Shown here piece by piece: positions 54,635 through 63,158 of a stretch of 64,000 bases of DNA. The position numbers were made by a program, and so were the translations under genes. Source of the stretch: Ignavibacteriales bacterium UBA1304 (GTDB lineage: Bacteria; Bacteroidota; Ignavibacteria; Ignavibacteriales; Ignavibacteriaceae). Positions within the stretch are counted from its first letter, which is position 1, and each line of letters begins with the position of its first letter. The stretch covers positions 44,891 through 108,890 of the forward strand of contig DBTY01000007.1 of NCBI GenBank assembly GCA_002307295.1, in the 5' to 3' direction. Under the pieces are notes generated by a model that saw only the letters and a list, made by a program, of their open reading frames with translations, searched no databases and was not told where the DNA came from.

Positions 54635-55771
54635 CTAAAATAAAAATGGGCGTATCATTCTTTCTAACTGGTCGAATTCAATGAGGAAAGCGTCGTGACC
54701 GTGTATTGATTTTATCTCTTTATATATCGAATTGGGAATCAGTTTGGTGATTTCTTTTTGCTCTTCGGGAGGATAAAGAACATCTGTTGATATTCCAATT
54801 GAAAGAGTTTTTGTTTTGATTGAACCAAGCTCTTGTCCAAGAGTTCCTCTGCCGGCGCTTACGTCATGCAGATCAAGCGCTTTTGTTAAGTATAAGTAAG
54901 CGTTGGCGTCAAACCGGCGGACTAACTTTTCGCCCTGATGATTAAGATAGCTCTCTATCTGAAACTCATTCTTACTTAGCGAAAAACTATCACAATTTTC
55001 TATGCGCTCTCTGCCAAATTTAAATCCGAATGAAGTATTACTGCGGTAACTTATCATGGCGACTAATCTCGCTAAGCTGAGTCCGTTATGCGGCTGTTCT
55101 GTGTAAGAGCCGTCCTTCCATTCGGGATCGTTCATTATTGCTTTTCTAGCAGCTTCATTTAACGAAATACCCCACGCCGAGTGTTGAGCTGAGGTGGCTA
55201 TTGGGATTAACGATTCAACAATTTCCGGATGCATAATGCCCCACTCTAAAACCTGCATTCCGCCAAGAGAACCGCCGGAAATTGTTTTGAGTTTTTTTAT
55301 CTCTAGTTTTTTTATCAGTTCATACTGAACTTTGACCATATCTCTAACTGTAATAATGGGGAAGTCGAGATTGTAACGTTTTCCAGTAGTTGGATTGATA
55401 GAACACGAGCCAGTAGTTCCATAACAACTGCCAAGTATATTTGGCGAAACCACAAAATATTTATTTGTGTCAAACGTTTTGCCTGGGCCTATAAGGTTAT
55501 CCCACCAGCCGGGTTTGCCGTGCGAGACTTTATTATATTTCATTAAGAACTCAAGCTCCGGATTTGAAGACTCGGTAACGTCGTCAAGTATCCCGGCTGC
55601 GTGAGCGTTTCCGGTTAAGGCGTGACAGATCAATATGCCATTTGTTCCGGAATCGTTTAGTTCTCCGTAGGTTTGATAGGCGGTCTTTATTTGGGAAATA
55701 GTTTTACCCGATTCCAAAATAAGAGGCGATTCATCAAATAGATTTATAAATTTTGTTTTGGCTGATATCAT
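54635..55771 (-). CDS. metX: Homoserine O-acetyltransferase
   Basis: A 378-residue alpha/beta hydrolase that acetylates (or succinylates) homoserine, the first committed step to methionine. The nucleophile is Ser168 in GGSLGGMQVLEW. The Asp lies in STDVLYPPEEQ near 331 and the His in IHGHDAFL near 360. HALTGNAHAAG forms the oxyanion region. MetX is found downstream of the threonine operon, at the point where homoserine is divided. It is preceded by a Met-rich leader ORF and two T-tailed hairpins, so transcription attenuation by methionine supply is predicted. Acyl-CoA specificity cannot be called from sequence alone. Confidence 0.94.
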   Translation of the reverse strand: MISAKTKFINLFDESPLILESGKTISQIKTAYQTYGELNDSGTNGILICHALTGNAHAAGILDDVTESSNPELEFLMKYNKVSHGKPGWWDNLIGPGKTFDTNKYFVVSPNILGSCYGTTGSCSINPTTGKRYNLDFPIITVRDMVKVQYELIKKLEIKKLKTISGGSLGGMQVLEWGIMHPEIVESLIPIATSAQHSAWGISLNEAARKAIMNDPEWKDGSYTEQPHNGLSLARLVAMISYRSNTSFGFKFGRERIENCDSFSLSKNEFQIESYLNHQGEKLVRRFDANAYLYLTKALDLHDVSAGRGTLGQELGSIKTKTLSIGISTDVLYPPEEQKEITKLIPNSIYKEIKSIHGHDAFLIEFDQLERMIRPFLF

Positions 55772-55861
55772 TTTATCTGTAAATGAGTAATTATTATTAG
55801 TTGTTATACAAACTTTAGTCTAATAAATCTTCTAAAGTTTTTTCATAATATTGTATTAAAC

Positions 55862-55902
55862 ATAAAAAAACCTCATTCGGTATTTTTACCCGAAGAGGTT
55901 TA
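55862..55902 (-). terminator. metX leader hairpin B (second terminator)
   Basis: On the minus strand AACCTC-TTCGGGTA pairs with TACCGAA-TGAGGTT with a small bulge, followed by seven T and ATG. It lies about 90 bases upstream of the metX ATG. With hairpin A it forms a tandem terminator pair. Its 5' arm (CTTCGGG) could also pair with the 3' arm of hairpin A. Confidence 0.7.
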
Positions 55903-55909
55903 AAAATAA

Positions 55910-55940
55910 AAAACCCTTCGGGAGTATCCCGAAGGGTTTT
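55910..55940 (-). terminator. metX leader hairpin A (attenuator terminator)
   Basis: On the minus strand AAAACCCTTCGGGA and TCCCGAAGGGTTTT form a perfect 14-bp stem with a 3-base loop, followed by TTTTTATTTTT. Its 5' arm can alternatively pair with the leader sequence CCCGGAGGGTT (55971-55981) over 11 bp with one G-T wobble, which would prevent termination. Confidence 0.75.
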
Positions 55941-55961
55941 GGTATTTAATTTAGTTTCAAA

Positions 55962-56063
55962 TTAAAGCGTAACCCTCCGGGATGATCGCATGATCATATT
56001 CATTCGCAGGCTGCGCATTATAAAACCGTTAAAAATAGACGTATTTGTTTCTTTTGTTTTCAT
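55962..56063 (-). CDS. Met-rich leader peptide of metX
   Basis: A 33-residue ORF from ATG 56063 to TAA 55964. Residues 16-25 read MRSLRMNMIM, four Met codons within ten positions, and five of the 33 residues are Met. Its end overlaps the antiterminator strand CCCGGAGGGTT. It is too short and basic to be an enzyme. A ribosome held on the Met codons would leave that strand free to pair with the terminator's 5' arm. I infer a transcription attenuator sensing charged tRNA-Met. No Shine-Dalgarno is obvious. Confidence 0.7.
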   Translation of the reverse strand: MKTKETNTSIFNGFIMRSLRMNMIMRSSRRVTL

Positions 56064-56076
56064 ACTTATTAATACA

Positions 56077-56105
56077 AAGATAAATTATAAAATTTCTTTA
56101 GTCAA
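56077..56105 (-). promoter_or_regulatory. Promoter of the metX leader
   Basis: TTGACT (minus 56105-56100), a 17-base spacer and TATCTT (56082-56077) make a sigma70-type promoter. Transcription would start near 56070, about 7 bases before the leader ATG. It lies just beyond the proC stop, so metX can be transcribed apart from the threonine operon. Confidence 0.55.
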
Positions 56106-56129
56106 GTGAAAAGAAATCTTCAATTAGAA

Positions 56130-56945
56130 TTAATCTATATGATATAACTGCGCTGCTTTTTCTGACGACGATACAATTCCTTTTATCATTGCGGAACTAA
56201 ATCCGGCATGTTCCATTTGGTTCAATCCGGTAATTGTGCAACCCATAGGAGTAGTAACTTTATCAACTTCGCTTTCAGGATGGCTGCCAAGATTTACTAA
56301 TAATGAAGCTGCGCCTTTGGCTGTTTGCGCGGCCATAAGTAAAGCGTCTTCTGCATGGAAACCAATTTCTATTCCGCCTTGCGAAGCGGCTCTTATTGCG
56401 CGGAGAAAAAACGCTATTCCGCATGCGCATAAAGCGGTAGCAGGCACAATCTGCGTTTCGTCAATTACTGAAGTTCTGCCGCAGGCGTCAAAAATCTCTT
56501 TTGCAATATCCTGGCAATCGTTTTTATTATCATCGGAAGCTATGCACGTCATAGACTCCTGTATTGCGATAGCTGTATTTGGCATTGCGCGCACTAAAGC
56601 GATATCTTCGCCAAGCTGACTTTTAATTTCTTTTATGCTTGCGCCTGAAACAATTGAAATTATAACATGCTTGTCGGCTTTAATTTCAGATTTTATATCA
56701 AGGAGCAAAGGATTTAGCTGTTGGGGCGTAACTGCCAAAATCAATATATCAGATTCTTTTACTGCATTTTTATTATCTGAAGTTATTTTAAAACCTTTTT
56801 CAGCGTACTCTTTTAAAGTCGCTAATTTTCTTTTTGTAAGAAATACGTTTTCATTTGAAAATAATTTTGAGTTAACTAAACCGTTGGCAATTGCTATGCC
56901 TATATTGCCGGCGCCTAATACCGCTACTTTTAATCCTTTTTTCAT
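56130..56945 (-). CDS. proC: Pyrroline-5-carboxylate reductase
   Basis: A 271-residue NAD(P)H enzyme that makes proline from pyrroline-5-carboxylate. The Rossmann motif is VAVLGAGNIGIAIANGL at residues 6-22, followed by ILILAVTPQQLNP and IVSGASIKEIKSQLG. A C-terminal dimerisation segment contains TAKGAASLL and TTPMGCTITGLNQME. Full length. It is the last gene of the minus-strand thr run, 11 bases after thrC, which is an unusual partner for threonine genes. Confidence 0.93.
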   Translation of the reverse strand: MKKGLKVAVLGAGNIGIAIANGLVNSKLFSNENVFLTKRKLATLKEYAEKGFKITSDNKNAVKESDILILAVTPQQLNPLLLDIKSEIKADKHVIISIVSGASIKEIKSQLGEDIALVRAMPNTAIAIQESMTCIASDDNKNDCQDIAKEIFDACGRTSVIDETQIVPATALCACGIAFFLRAIRAASQGGIEIGFHAEDALLMAAQTAKGAASLLVNLGSHPESEVDKVTTPMGCTITGLNQMEHAGFSSAMIKGIVSSSEKAAQLYHID

Positions 56946-56956
56946 TTTAATTCTCT

Positions 56957-58261
56957 TTAATTTTTTTCTAATAGATAATTTTTAAATACGTTAAAATCAT
57001 TTGGAATTTTAACGCTTCGCTTTTCTTTTTGAAGACACTCTTTTAGCTTTTCAGGGAAGACTATTGCAGATTTTATTTCGTCTGAAAATACGTCGAGGAA
57101 CTTAGCCGGATGAGCCGTTTCCAAAACTACATAATTAGATTTATCATTATTTACTTTTTGATATTCTTTAACTGCAAGCGTTCCTACTGCGCCATGCGGA
57201 TCTATTATGTAATTATACTTTTTATAAACGCTTTCGATTTCTTCCAGCGTTTGTTTATCGGAAAAACTTTTGCTGAATATTACGTCGCGGATACTGTTGA
57301 CGTTATTCATAAACAATGAGTTTATTCGCGCTAAATTACTTGGGTTGCCGACGTCCATTGCATTGGACAAAGTTTTAACCGAAGGCTTTGCTGTAAATTC
57401 GCCAGAATCTAAATACTTTGGGAATACGTCGTTTGCGTTAACAGCGGCTATAAATTTTTCTACAGGAAGACCGATGTTTTTAGCAAATAAACCTGCCGTT
57501 AAATTTCCAAAGTTGCCGCTTGGCACAGAAAAAATAACGGGTTTGCTTTTATCCTGAATCTGCGCGTATGCGTTAAAGTAATAAAATGATTGGGGGATAA
57601 GTCTTGCAATATTAATTGAATTGGCCGAGGAGAGCGTCATTTTCTTTTTTAACGCTTCGTCTGCAAAAGCCTGTTTGACAAAACGCTGGCAGTCGTCAAA
57701 CGTTCCTTCAACTTCGACGGCCGTAATATTTTTGTCTAAAGTAGTAAGCTGTTTCTCCTGGATATTGCTAACTTTGCCGCTTGGGTATAGAAGAACAACG
57801 TCTATATTGTCAAGCCCATAAAATCCGTTTGCAACGGCGCTGCCGGTATCGCCTGAAGTTGCTACAAGAATAGTAGTCTTTTTATTTTCATTTTTCAGAA
57901 AGTATTCAGAAGTTTTTGCAAGGAACCTTGCTCCAAAATCTTTAAATGCAAACGTAGGACCGTGGAATAATTCTAATACAGAAAGCTCGTCATTGAGCTT
58001 TGCCAAAGGAGCTGGAAAGTTGATTGCGTCATAAACAATATTTTTCAGATCGGTTTCCGGAATATCGTCGCCTGAGAACAGCTTAGCTATTTCGAGCGAA
58101 GTTTCCTGAAAAGAATAGGATGTAATATTTTTAATAAAATCTTCGTCAAGTTTATTAAACTCAATTGGGAGGAACAAACCTCCGTCGTCTGCGATACCCT
58201 GAAGAACCGCGCTTCTGAACGAAACAATTTCAGATTTATTATTTGTGCTTTTAAATTTCAT
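56957..58261 (-). CDS. thrC: Threonine synthase
   Basis: A 434-residue PLP enzyme that converts O-phosphohomoserine to threonine. The cofactor Lys lies in TFAFKDFGARFLAK near 105-118. The phosphate-binding segment is ATSGDTGSAVANGF, and SANSINIARLIPQ follows. The N-terminal GGLFLP is also typical of the bacterial enzyme. The start lies 2 bases after the thrB stop, so translational coupling is likely. It is the fourth gene of the thrA-asd-thrB-thrC-proC operon. Confidence 0.95.
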   Translation of the reverse strand: MKFKSTNNKSEIVSFRSAVLQGIADDGGLFLPIEFNKLDEDFIKNITSYSFQETSLEIAKLFSGDDIPETDLKNIVYDAINFPAPLAKLNDELSVLELFHGPTFAFKDFGARFLAKTSEYFLKNENKKTTILVATSGDTGSAVANGFYGLDNIDVVLLYPSGKVSNIQEKQLTTLDKNITAVEVEGTFDDCQRFVKQAFADEALKKKMTLSSANSINIARLIPQSFYYFNAYAQIQDKSKPVIFSVPSGNFGNLTAGLFAKNIGLPVEKFIAAVNANDVFPKYLDSGEFTAKPSVKTLSNAMDVGNPSNLARINSLFMNNVNSIRDVIFSKSFSDKQTLEEIESVYKKYNYIIDPHGAVGTLAVKEYQKVNNDKSNYVVLETAHPAKFLDVFSDEIKSAIVFPEKLKECLQKEKRSVKIPNDFNVFKNYLLEKN

Positions 58262-58263
58262 TT

Positions 58264-59199
58264 TTAACCAATAATTATTGGACCGTTAGAATTTATTTTA
58301 GATATATAAACTTCGCTTCCAACTTCAAGCGGAGCAAGAACTTTTTGCATTGCCGCGCCAATTTTTTCAGCTTTTTCTTTTGAATTGCTTAAAGCAAAAA
58401 CAGAAGGGCCAGAGCCTGAAATGCTGCTGCCTAAAGCTCCGTTGGAAAGCGCAGCCTCTTTGATAGCGTCAAAACCGGGTATAAGCACCGATCTTACAGG
58501 CTCTACAATAACGTCGTGCATTGAGCGGGAAATAAGATCGTAATCGGATTTCAAGAGTCCCGCTACAAGCCCGGCAATATTGCCCCATTGAGTAACGGCA
58601 GTAGAAAGCAATAATTGTTTACGTAAAATATTTCTTGAGTGCTCTGTTTTAACTACCACGTCCGGATGTAAAATAGTACAATATAAATCGTCTGGAGCGC
58701 TAAGCGGAATAATATCAAGGGGGTAATTGCTTCTTACAAGAACAAAGCCGCCGTAAATACAAGCCGCTATGTTATCGGCGTGAGGATTTTCGCCGCAGGA
58801 AATTTTTTCTCCTTCTCTTGCAAACTTAACAAGGTCGAGTTTGTTGACAGGTTTATCTATAAGGCAGTTCAAAGCAAAGACGCTTGCTACTGCGCTTGCG
58901 GCGCTTGAACCGAGTCCGCTGCCTAGCGGCATTTTTTTATCGAGCTGCATTTCCACGCCGAACCCGGCGTTTAGTTCTTTCATCATAGCCAGTAGAGAAA
59001 CGCCAGCCGTATTCTTTTCCGCTTCGATAGGCAGTTTCCCTTCGTCTCCGGTTATTTTTGTAATAACGACTCCGGGTTTATCCGTAATCCTAAGAGTCAG
59101 TTCGTCTCCGGGGGCGTCGATAGCAAATCCGAGAATATCGAATCCGCATGACACATTTGCTACCGTTGCGGGCGCAAACACTTTAATTTCTTTTTTCAT
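58264..59199 (-). CDS. thrB: Homoserine kinase
   Basis: A 311-residue GHMP-family kinase that phosphorylates homoserine before threonine synthase. The ATP loop is PLGSGLGSSAASAVAS near 92-107. The N-terminal FAPATVANVSCGFDILGF and C-terminal GALGSSISGSGPSVFAL are family signatures. It lies 255 bases downstream of asd, a gap with repeats, and 2 bases upstream of thrC. Its reaction competes with metX for homoserine. Confidence 0.95.
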   Translation of the reverse strand: MKKEIKVFAPATVANVSCGFDILGFAIDAPGDELTLRITDKPGVVITKITGDEGKLPIEAEKNTAGVSLLAMMKELNAGFGVEMQLDKKMPLGSGLGSSAASAVASVFALNCLIDKPVNKLDLVKFAREGEKISCGENPHADNIAACIYGGFVLVRSNYPLDIIPLSAPDDLYCTILHPDVVVKTEHSRNILRKQLLLSTAVTQWGNIAGLVAGLLKSDYDLISRSMHDVIVEPVRSVLIPGFDAIKEAALSNGALGSSISGSGPSVFALSNSKEKAEKIGAAMQKVLAPLEVGSEVYISKINSNGPIIIG

Positions 59200-59302
59200 T
59201 ATGAATAGAAAATATTTCTGTAAAATAGTGATTTAGAGTTTTCCCGGTCTTTACCAAAAGGCTGGGCGTAATAACAATGGCTTATATAACTTTATCTTTC
59301 TG

Positions 59303-59329
59303 GGGCGTCATGGTTGAACCATGACGCCC
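59303..59329. repeat. 27-base palindrome between asd and thrB
   Basis: GGGCGTCATGGTT and AACCATGACGCCC are perfect reverse complements around one G. It lacks a T-tail and is likely a mobile palindromic repeat or an RNA-processing hairpin in the thr transcript. Confidence 0.5.
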
Positions 59330-59406
59330 AAATGTTCTTCGCTCCGGAAGACAACGTCATTTTCTAATAATCTATTGCGTTCAATATTTATCTACGCGTT
59401 TACAAC

Positions 59407-59431
59407 GGGCGCTGAGCCTGTCGAAGCGCGC
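59407..59431. repeat. REP-like sequence (GAGCCTGTCGAAG type)
   Basis: GCGCTGAGCCTGTCGAAGCGC has a 5-bp stem (GCGCT/AGCGC) around GAGCCTGTCGA. The GAGCCTGTCGAAG core resembles a common intergenic repeat family in many genomes, recalled from memory. It lies in the asd-thrB gap. Confidence 0.4.
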
Positions 59432-59454
59432 GACGTTTATTATCTTAATCGAAA

Positions 59455-60498
59455 TTAAATTAAGCCTTTTGCTTTCATTAATTCGCCGCATAAAAGCGCG
59501 CCGCCTGCGGCTCCGCGGTTTGTGTTATGCGAAAGTATTACAAATTTATAATCGAACAAAGGGCATTCGCGTAATCTTCCAATTGACGTCGCCATTCCTT
59601 TATCGATATTTCTGTGAATTCTTGGCTGTGGATATCTGTCTTCTTCAAAATAATGAAGCGGTTGAATTGGGGCAAACGGCAAATTATATTTCTGAGGTTC
59701 GCCTTTAAACTCCGCCCAAGCTTTTTTAATTTGTTCAATTGTCGGTTTGTTTTTGAATTTAACCTGTACGCATTCAGTATGTCCGTCAATAACCTGAACT
59801 CTGTTGCACTGCGCGCTTATTTTAATTCCAAGATGTTCAATAATTCCGCCAGAGTATTTTCCAAAAATTTTCTGAGGTTCTGATTCTAATTTAGATTCTT
59901 CGCCGCCGATAAAAGGGATTACGTTGTCAATTATATCAAGACTCGATACGCCCGGATAACCTGCTCCTGACAGAGCCTGCATGGTTACTACGTTAACGGC
60001 TTCTATGCCAAAATTATCAATTAGAGGTTTTAACGCAAGAACCAACCCTATTGTTGAACAGTTAGGATTTGTAACGATTGCGCCGCCGTTATATTTTTGC
60101 GATTTAATTAATTCCAGGTGATCTGCATTAATTTCTGGCACAAGCAAAGGCACGTCGGAATCGGTGCGATGATTCTTTGAGTTTGAAATAACGGTATAAC
60201 CTTTTTTTGCAAATTCAGTTTCAACTTCGCCTGCTACGCTTGAATCCAAACCGGAGAAAACAACTTTTACGTCAAGATTTGGTTTACACTCTTTAACGGT
60301 TTTATTTGCTACGTTTTCAGGAATAGGAGTAGACAAAATCCAATTTACCGCGTCTTTATAAAGTTTGCCTGCCGATCTTTCCGAAGCGGCTAATTCGGTT
60401 ACTTCAAAATAAGGATGCCCTTCCAATAATTGTATAAACTTCTGTCCAACGCTTCCTGTGGCTCCTAAGACGCCGACGGGTATTTTTTTATTTTCCAT
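59455..60498 (-). CDS. asd: Aspartate-semialdehyde dehydrogenase
   Basis: A 347-residue NADPH enzyme that reduces aspartyl phosphate to aspartate semialdehyde, shared by lysine, threonine and methionine synthesis. The cofactor motif is VGVLGATGSVGQKFIQLL, the active-site Cys is in TNPNCSTIGLVLALKP, and a conserved His follows in IDGHTECVQV. It belongs to the archaeal or fungal-like branch by its VGVLGATGSVG-start, longer linker and ending. Encoded 17 bases after thrA. Full length. Confidence 0.94.
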   Translation of the reverse strand: MENKKIPVGVLGATGSVGQKFIQLLEGHPYFEVTELAASERSAGKLYKDAVNWILSTPIPENVANKTVKECKPNLDVKVVFSGLDSSVAGEVETEFAKKGYTVISNSKNHRTDSDVPLLVPEINADHLELIKSQKYNGGAIVTNPNCSTIGLVLALKPLIDNFGIEAVNVVTMQALSGAGYPGVSSLDIIDNVIPFIGGEESKLESEPQKIFGKYSGGIIEHLGIKISAQCNRVQVIDGHTECVQVKFKNKPTIEQIKKAWAEFKGEPQKYNLPFAPIQPLHYFEEDRYPQPRIHRNIDKGMATSIGRLRECPLFDYKFVILSHNTNRGAAGGALLCGELMKAKGLI

Positions 60499-60515
60499 TT
60501 TTGTTTCCTCTGATT

Positions 60516-62972
60516 TTAACTTAGATAATTTGAGATTCTGATTATATCTGCAAATACGCCAGACGCCGTAACTTCAGCTCCGGCTCCGGGACCCTTTATA
60601 ACTATAGGGTTAACTCTATAGCGCTGGGTATAGAAAGAGAAAATATTATCGCTTCCTGTGAGAGAATAGAACGGATGAGTTTCGTCTACTTCCTGCAAAG
60701 AAATTTCCGCTTTCCCATTTTCGAGCTTTGCAATATATCTTAACGCTTTATTATTTTCTTCGGCGTGTTTCCGTTTTGCTTCAAAATAATCGTCGCACTC
60801 TTTTAGCTTAACAAAAAACTCTTCTACAGTTTTTGCTTTTCTTGCTTTTACAGGGACGAGATTTTCAATTTTTATATCTTTAAATTCAAGAGCCAGGCCT
60901 GCCACGCGGGCAAGAACAAGAAGTTTTCTTGCAACGTCAAAGCCATTCAAATCTTCGCGCGGATCCGGTTCTGTATATCCTTTTTCTTTTGCTTCAAGCA
61001 GAGTCTGACTAAAGAGAGCTCCTTTTTTATAAACGTTAAAAATAAAGCTCAATGTGCCGGAAAGGATGCCTTCAATTTTAAGAAGCTTATCGCCGCTTGT
61101 AACTAAATCGTTTAAGGTGCCTATTATAGGCAAACCTGCGCCTACAGTGGTTTCATATAAAAACTTAACGTTGTGTTTTTGCGCTGTGGCTTTTAATTTT
61201 TGGAAAAACTCATATTTAGTGGCGTTTGCTTTTTTATTTGGAGTAACTATAGAAATGTTAGACTCTAATATTTCTATATATTTTTTGCCAACCACTTCGC
61301 TTGCCGTGCAATCAATAAAAATACAGTTCGGCAGGTTCAAAGCTTTCATCTGTTTAACAAATTTATCTAGGTCAGTTTTTTCAGAAGAAGAGTCGACTAT
61401 CTGCTGCCATTTATCTAAAGCTATTCCTTCGGGGTCGAAGCGCATTTTTCTGCTGTTAGCAAGTCCAATCATTTTGAAGTTAAGCAGATATTCGTCCGCT
61501 AAAGTATGCGCCTGATATTCAATTTGTTTTAAGAGCGTTTTGCCTATTAGTCCGGTTCCAACTAAAAACAGATTAAGAGTTTTTTTGCCTGAAAGGAAAA
61601 AAGCGTCGTGCAGAGCGTTTAAAGCTTTTGCAGAATGCTGTCTTGGCACAACTGTGGAGATATTTAATTCCGACGAACCCTGAGCGATAGCGGCTATGTT
61701 AATTCCGTTTTTGCCAAGAGCCTGAAATACTTTGCCTGCAATACCAGGAGTGTTGCGCATCCTTTCGCCAACTACTGCAATGATAGAAAAACTATCTTCT
61801 ACAATTACTTCGTTTACTTTGCTGTCTCTTATTTCAAAGCGGAGTTCGCTTTCAATTTCTTCTTTTGCGGCCTGAGCAAATTTAGGCATTACTGCAAGGC
61901 AGAGCGAGTGTTCTGAAGAAGCCTGAGTAATAAGAATAATATTAATTTTCTTTTGCGATAACGCCGCGAAAATTCTTTTCGCAATTCCTGCAACGCCTAT
62001 CATTCCGCTTCCCTGAACTCTTATAAGCGCAATTTCATCAATAGAAGAAATGCCTTTTACCTGAAAGTGGTTAACGGAGCTTTTAGCGCTTATTACAGTT
62101 CCCGGAAACGAAGGATTAAAAGTGTTTTTTATCCTTAGAGGAATTTTCCGCGAAAGAGCCGGGTGCATTGTAGGCGGATGAATTACTTTCGCTCCAAAAT
62201 GCGAAAGCTCCATGGCTTCTTCATAAGTAACTGAAGCGAGCGGAAAAGCGTTTTTAACTTTTCTTGGGTCGGCCGTCATGACGCCGTCTACGTCAGTCCA
62301 TATTTCAATTTCTTCAACGTTTAAAGCCGCGCCAAAAATAGCGGCGCTATAATCGGAACCGCCGCGGCCAAGCGTAGTGGTTTCGTTATTTTTTGTCGAG
62401 CCGATAAAACCTGTTATTACCTGTAACTTATTATGAGTCTTGAAGTATTCTTTTATGTTTTTATTTGTCAGATTAAAATCTACATGCGCTGCGCCAAAGT
62501 TATCGTCGGTCTTTAATAAAGCGCGGCTGTCTAAGTATTCGCTTTTAATATTTACGTCGTTAAGCGCCTGATTGATAGTAAAAGAAGAAAGCCTTTCGCC
62601 AAAGCTCATAATAAAATCGAGCGTGCGGGGCGAAAGTTCTTTTACAAGATAAACTCCGTTTGTAACGTCTTCAAGTTCATTCAGACTCATTTTTATAGCG
62701 GCAATTACTCCGCTTTGATTTTTGATCTGAATTAATTCCTGGATGGTTTTTATATGGCGGGTTTCAATTTCTTTAAATACGTCTAGATATTCTAACTTTC
62801 CCTGGGCGGCAAAACCGCTCATTTTTATAAGCAGATCGGTAACGCCCTGAAAGGCGGAAAAAACAACTGAAATATTTTTGTTCTCGTTTAGCGAGTCCTG
62901 AATTATTTTAGCGACGTTTTTAATTCTTTCCGCATTGCCGACGGAAGACCCGCCAAATTTCAATATTTTCAT
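60516..62972 (-). CDS. thrA: Bifunctional aspartate kinase / homoserine dehydrogenase
   Basis: An 818-residue fusion. The aspartate kinase (about 1-290) begins MKILKFGGSSVG and has TTLGRGGSDYSAA. Two ACT regulatory domains lie about 310-450 (VRGSGMIGVAGIAKRIF-like and VVGERMRNTPGIAGKVFQ). The homoserine dehydrogenase (about 460-818) has FLVGTGLIGKTLLKQI and VTPNKKANA. It makes homoserine in two steps and is probably inhibited by threonine through the ACT domains, as in E. coli ThrA. GGAGTATCTTTT precedes the ATG. A Thr-rich leader and terminator lie about 20 bases upstream. Confidence 0.96.
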   Translation of the reverse strand: MKILKFGGSSVGNAERIKNVAKIIQDSLNENKNISVVFSAFQGVTDLLIKMSGFAAQGKLEYLDVFKEIETRHIKTIQELIQIKNQSGVIAAIKMSLNELEDVTNGVYLVKELSPRTLDFIMSFGERLSSFTINQALNDVNIKSEYLDSRALLKTDDNFGAAHVDFNLTNKNIKEYFKTHNKLQVITGFIGSTKNNETTTLGRGGSDYSAAIFGAALNVEEIEIWTDVDGVMTADPRKVKNAFPLASVTYEEAMELSHFGAKVIHPPTMHPALSRKIPLRIKNTFNPSFPGTVISAKSSVNHFQVKGISSIDEIALIRVQGSGMIGVAGIAKRIFAALSQKKINIILITQASSEHSLCLAVMPKFAQAAKEEIESELRFEIRDSKVNEVIVEDSFSIIAVVGERMRNTPGIAGKVFQALGKNGINIAAIAQGSSELNISTVVPRQHSAKALNALHDAFFLSGKKTLNLFLVGTGLIGKTLLKQIEYQAHTLADEYLLNFKMIGLANSRKMRFDPEGIALDKWQQIVDSSSEKTDLDKFVKQMKALNLPNCIFIDCTASEVVGKKYIEILESNISIVTPNKKANATKYEFFQKLKATAQKHNVKFLYETTVGAGLPIIGTLNDLVTSGDKLLKIEGILSGTLSFIFNVYKKGALFSQTLLEAKEKGYTEPDPREDLNGFDVARKLLVLARVAGLALEFKDIKIENLVPVKARKAKTVEEFFVKLKECDDYFEAKRKHAEENNKALRYIAKLENGKAEISLQEVDETHPFYSLTGSDNIFSFYTQRYRVNPIVIKGPGAGAEVTASGVFADIIRISNYLS

Positions 62973-62990
62973 AAAAGATACTCCATATAA

Positions 62991-63027
62991 ATAAAAAAAC
63001 CGGCCTCATCTGGATGAAGCCGGTTTT
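62991..63027 (-). terminator. thr operon attenuator terminator
   Basis: On the minus strand AACCGGCTTCAT and ATGAGGCCGGTT form a 12-bp stem with one G-T wobble and a CCAG loop, followed by seven T. The 5' arm CTTCATCCA can alternatively pair with TGGATGAAG (about 63062-63054), which overlaps the leader stop. Confidence 0.85.
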
Positions 63028-63055
63028 AATAAAATTAAGTTTTAATCAGCCGCCT

Positions 63056-63145
63056 TCATCCATATAAGGGCATAGTTTTAGGGGTCGCTGTTAAGGTGAA
63101 CAGCAGTATAGAGGTTTGGCTGTATTTAGATTTCATGTTTTTCAT
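63056..63145 (-). CDS. thrL: Thr-rich leader peptide of the thr operon
   Basis: A 29-residue ORF from ATG 63145 to TGA 63058; a second ATG at 63136 is possible. Five of 29 residues are Thr, with four in positions 17-24 (TLTATPKT), and one Ile. The antiterminator strand TGGATGAAG overlaps its stop codon. A ribosome stalled at the Thr codons would free that strand to pair with CTTCATCCA, whereas a ribosome reaching the stop would cover it and let the terminator form. I infer threonine-responsive attenuation. It is the functional counterpart of E. coli thrL but not visibly homologous to it. Confidence 0.75.
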   Translation of the reverse strand: MKNMKSKYSQTSILLFTLTATPKTMPLYG

Positions 63146-63158
63146 TTTAATGCAAGGC

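Noticed and set aside
55772..56129. SAM riboswitch or T-box before metX
   Set aside because: The region is explained by a Met-rich leader ORF and two T-tailed hairpins. I found no SAM-I core (no kink-turn plus pseudoknot-like arrangement) and no T-box TGGN sequence.
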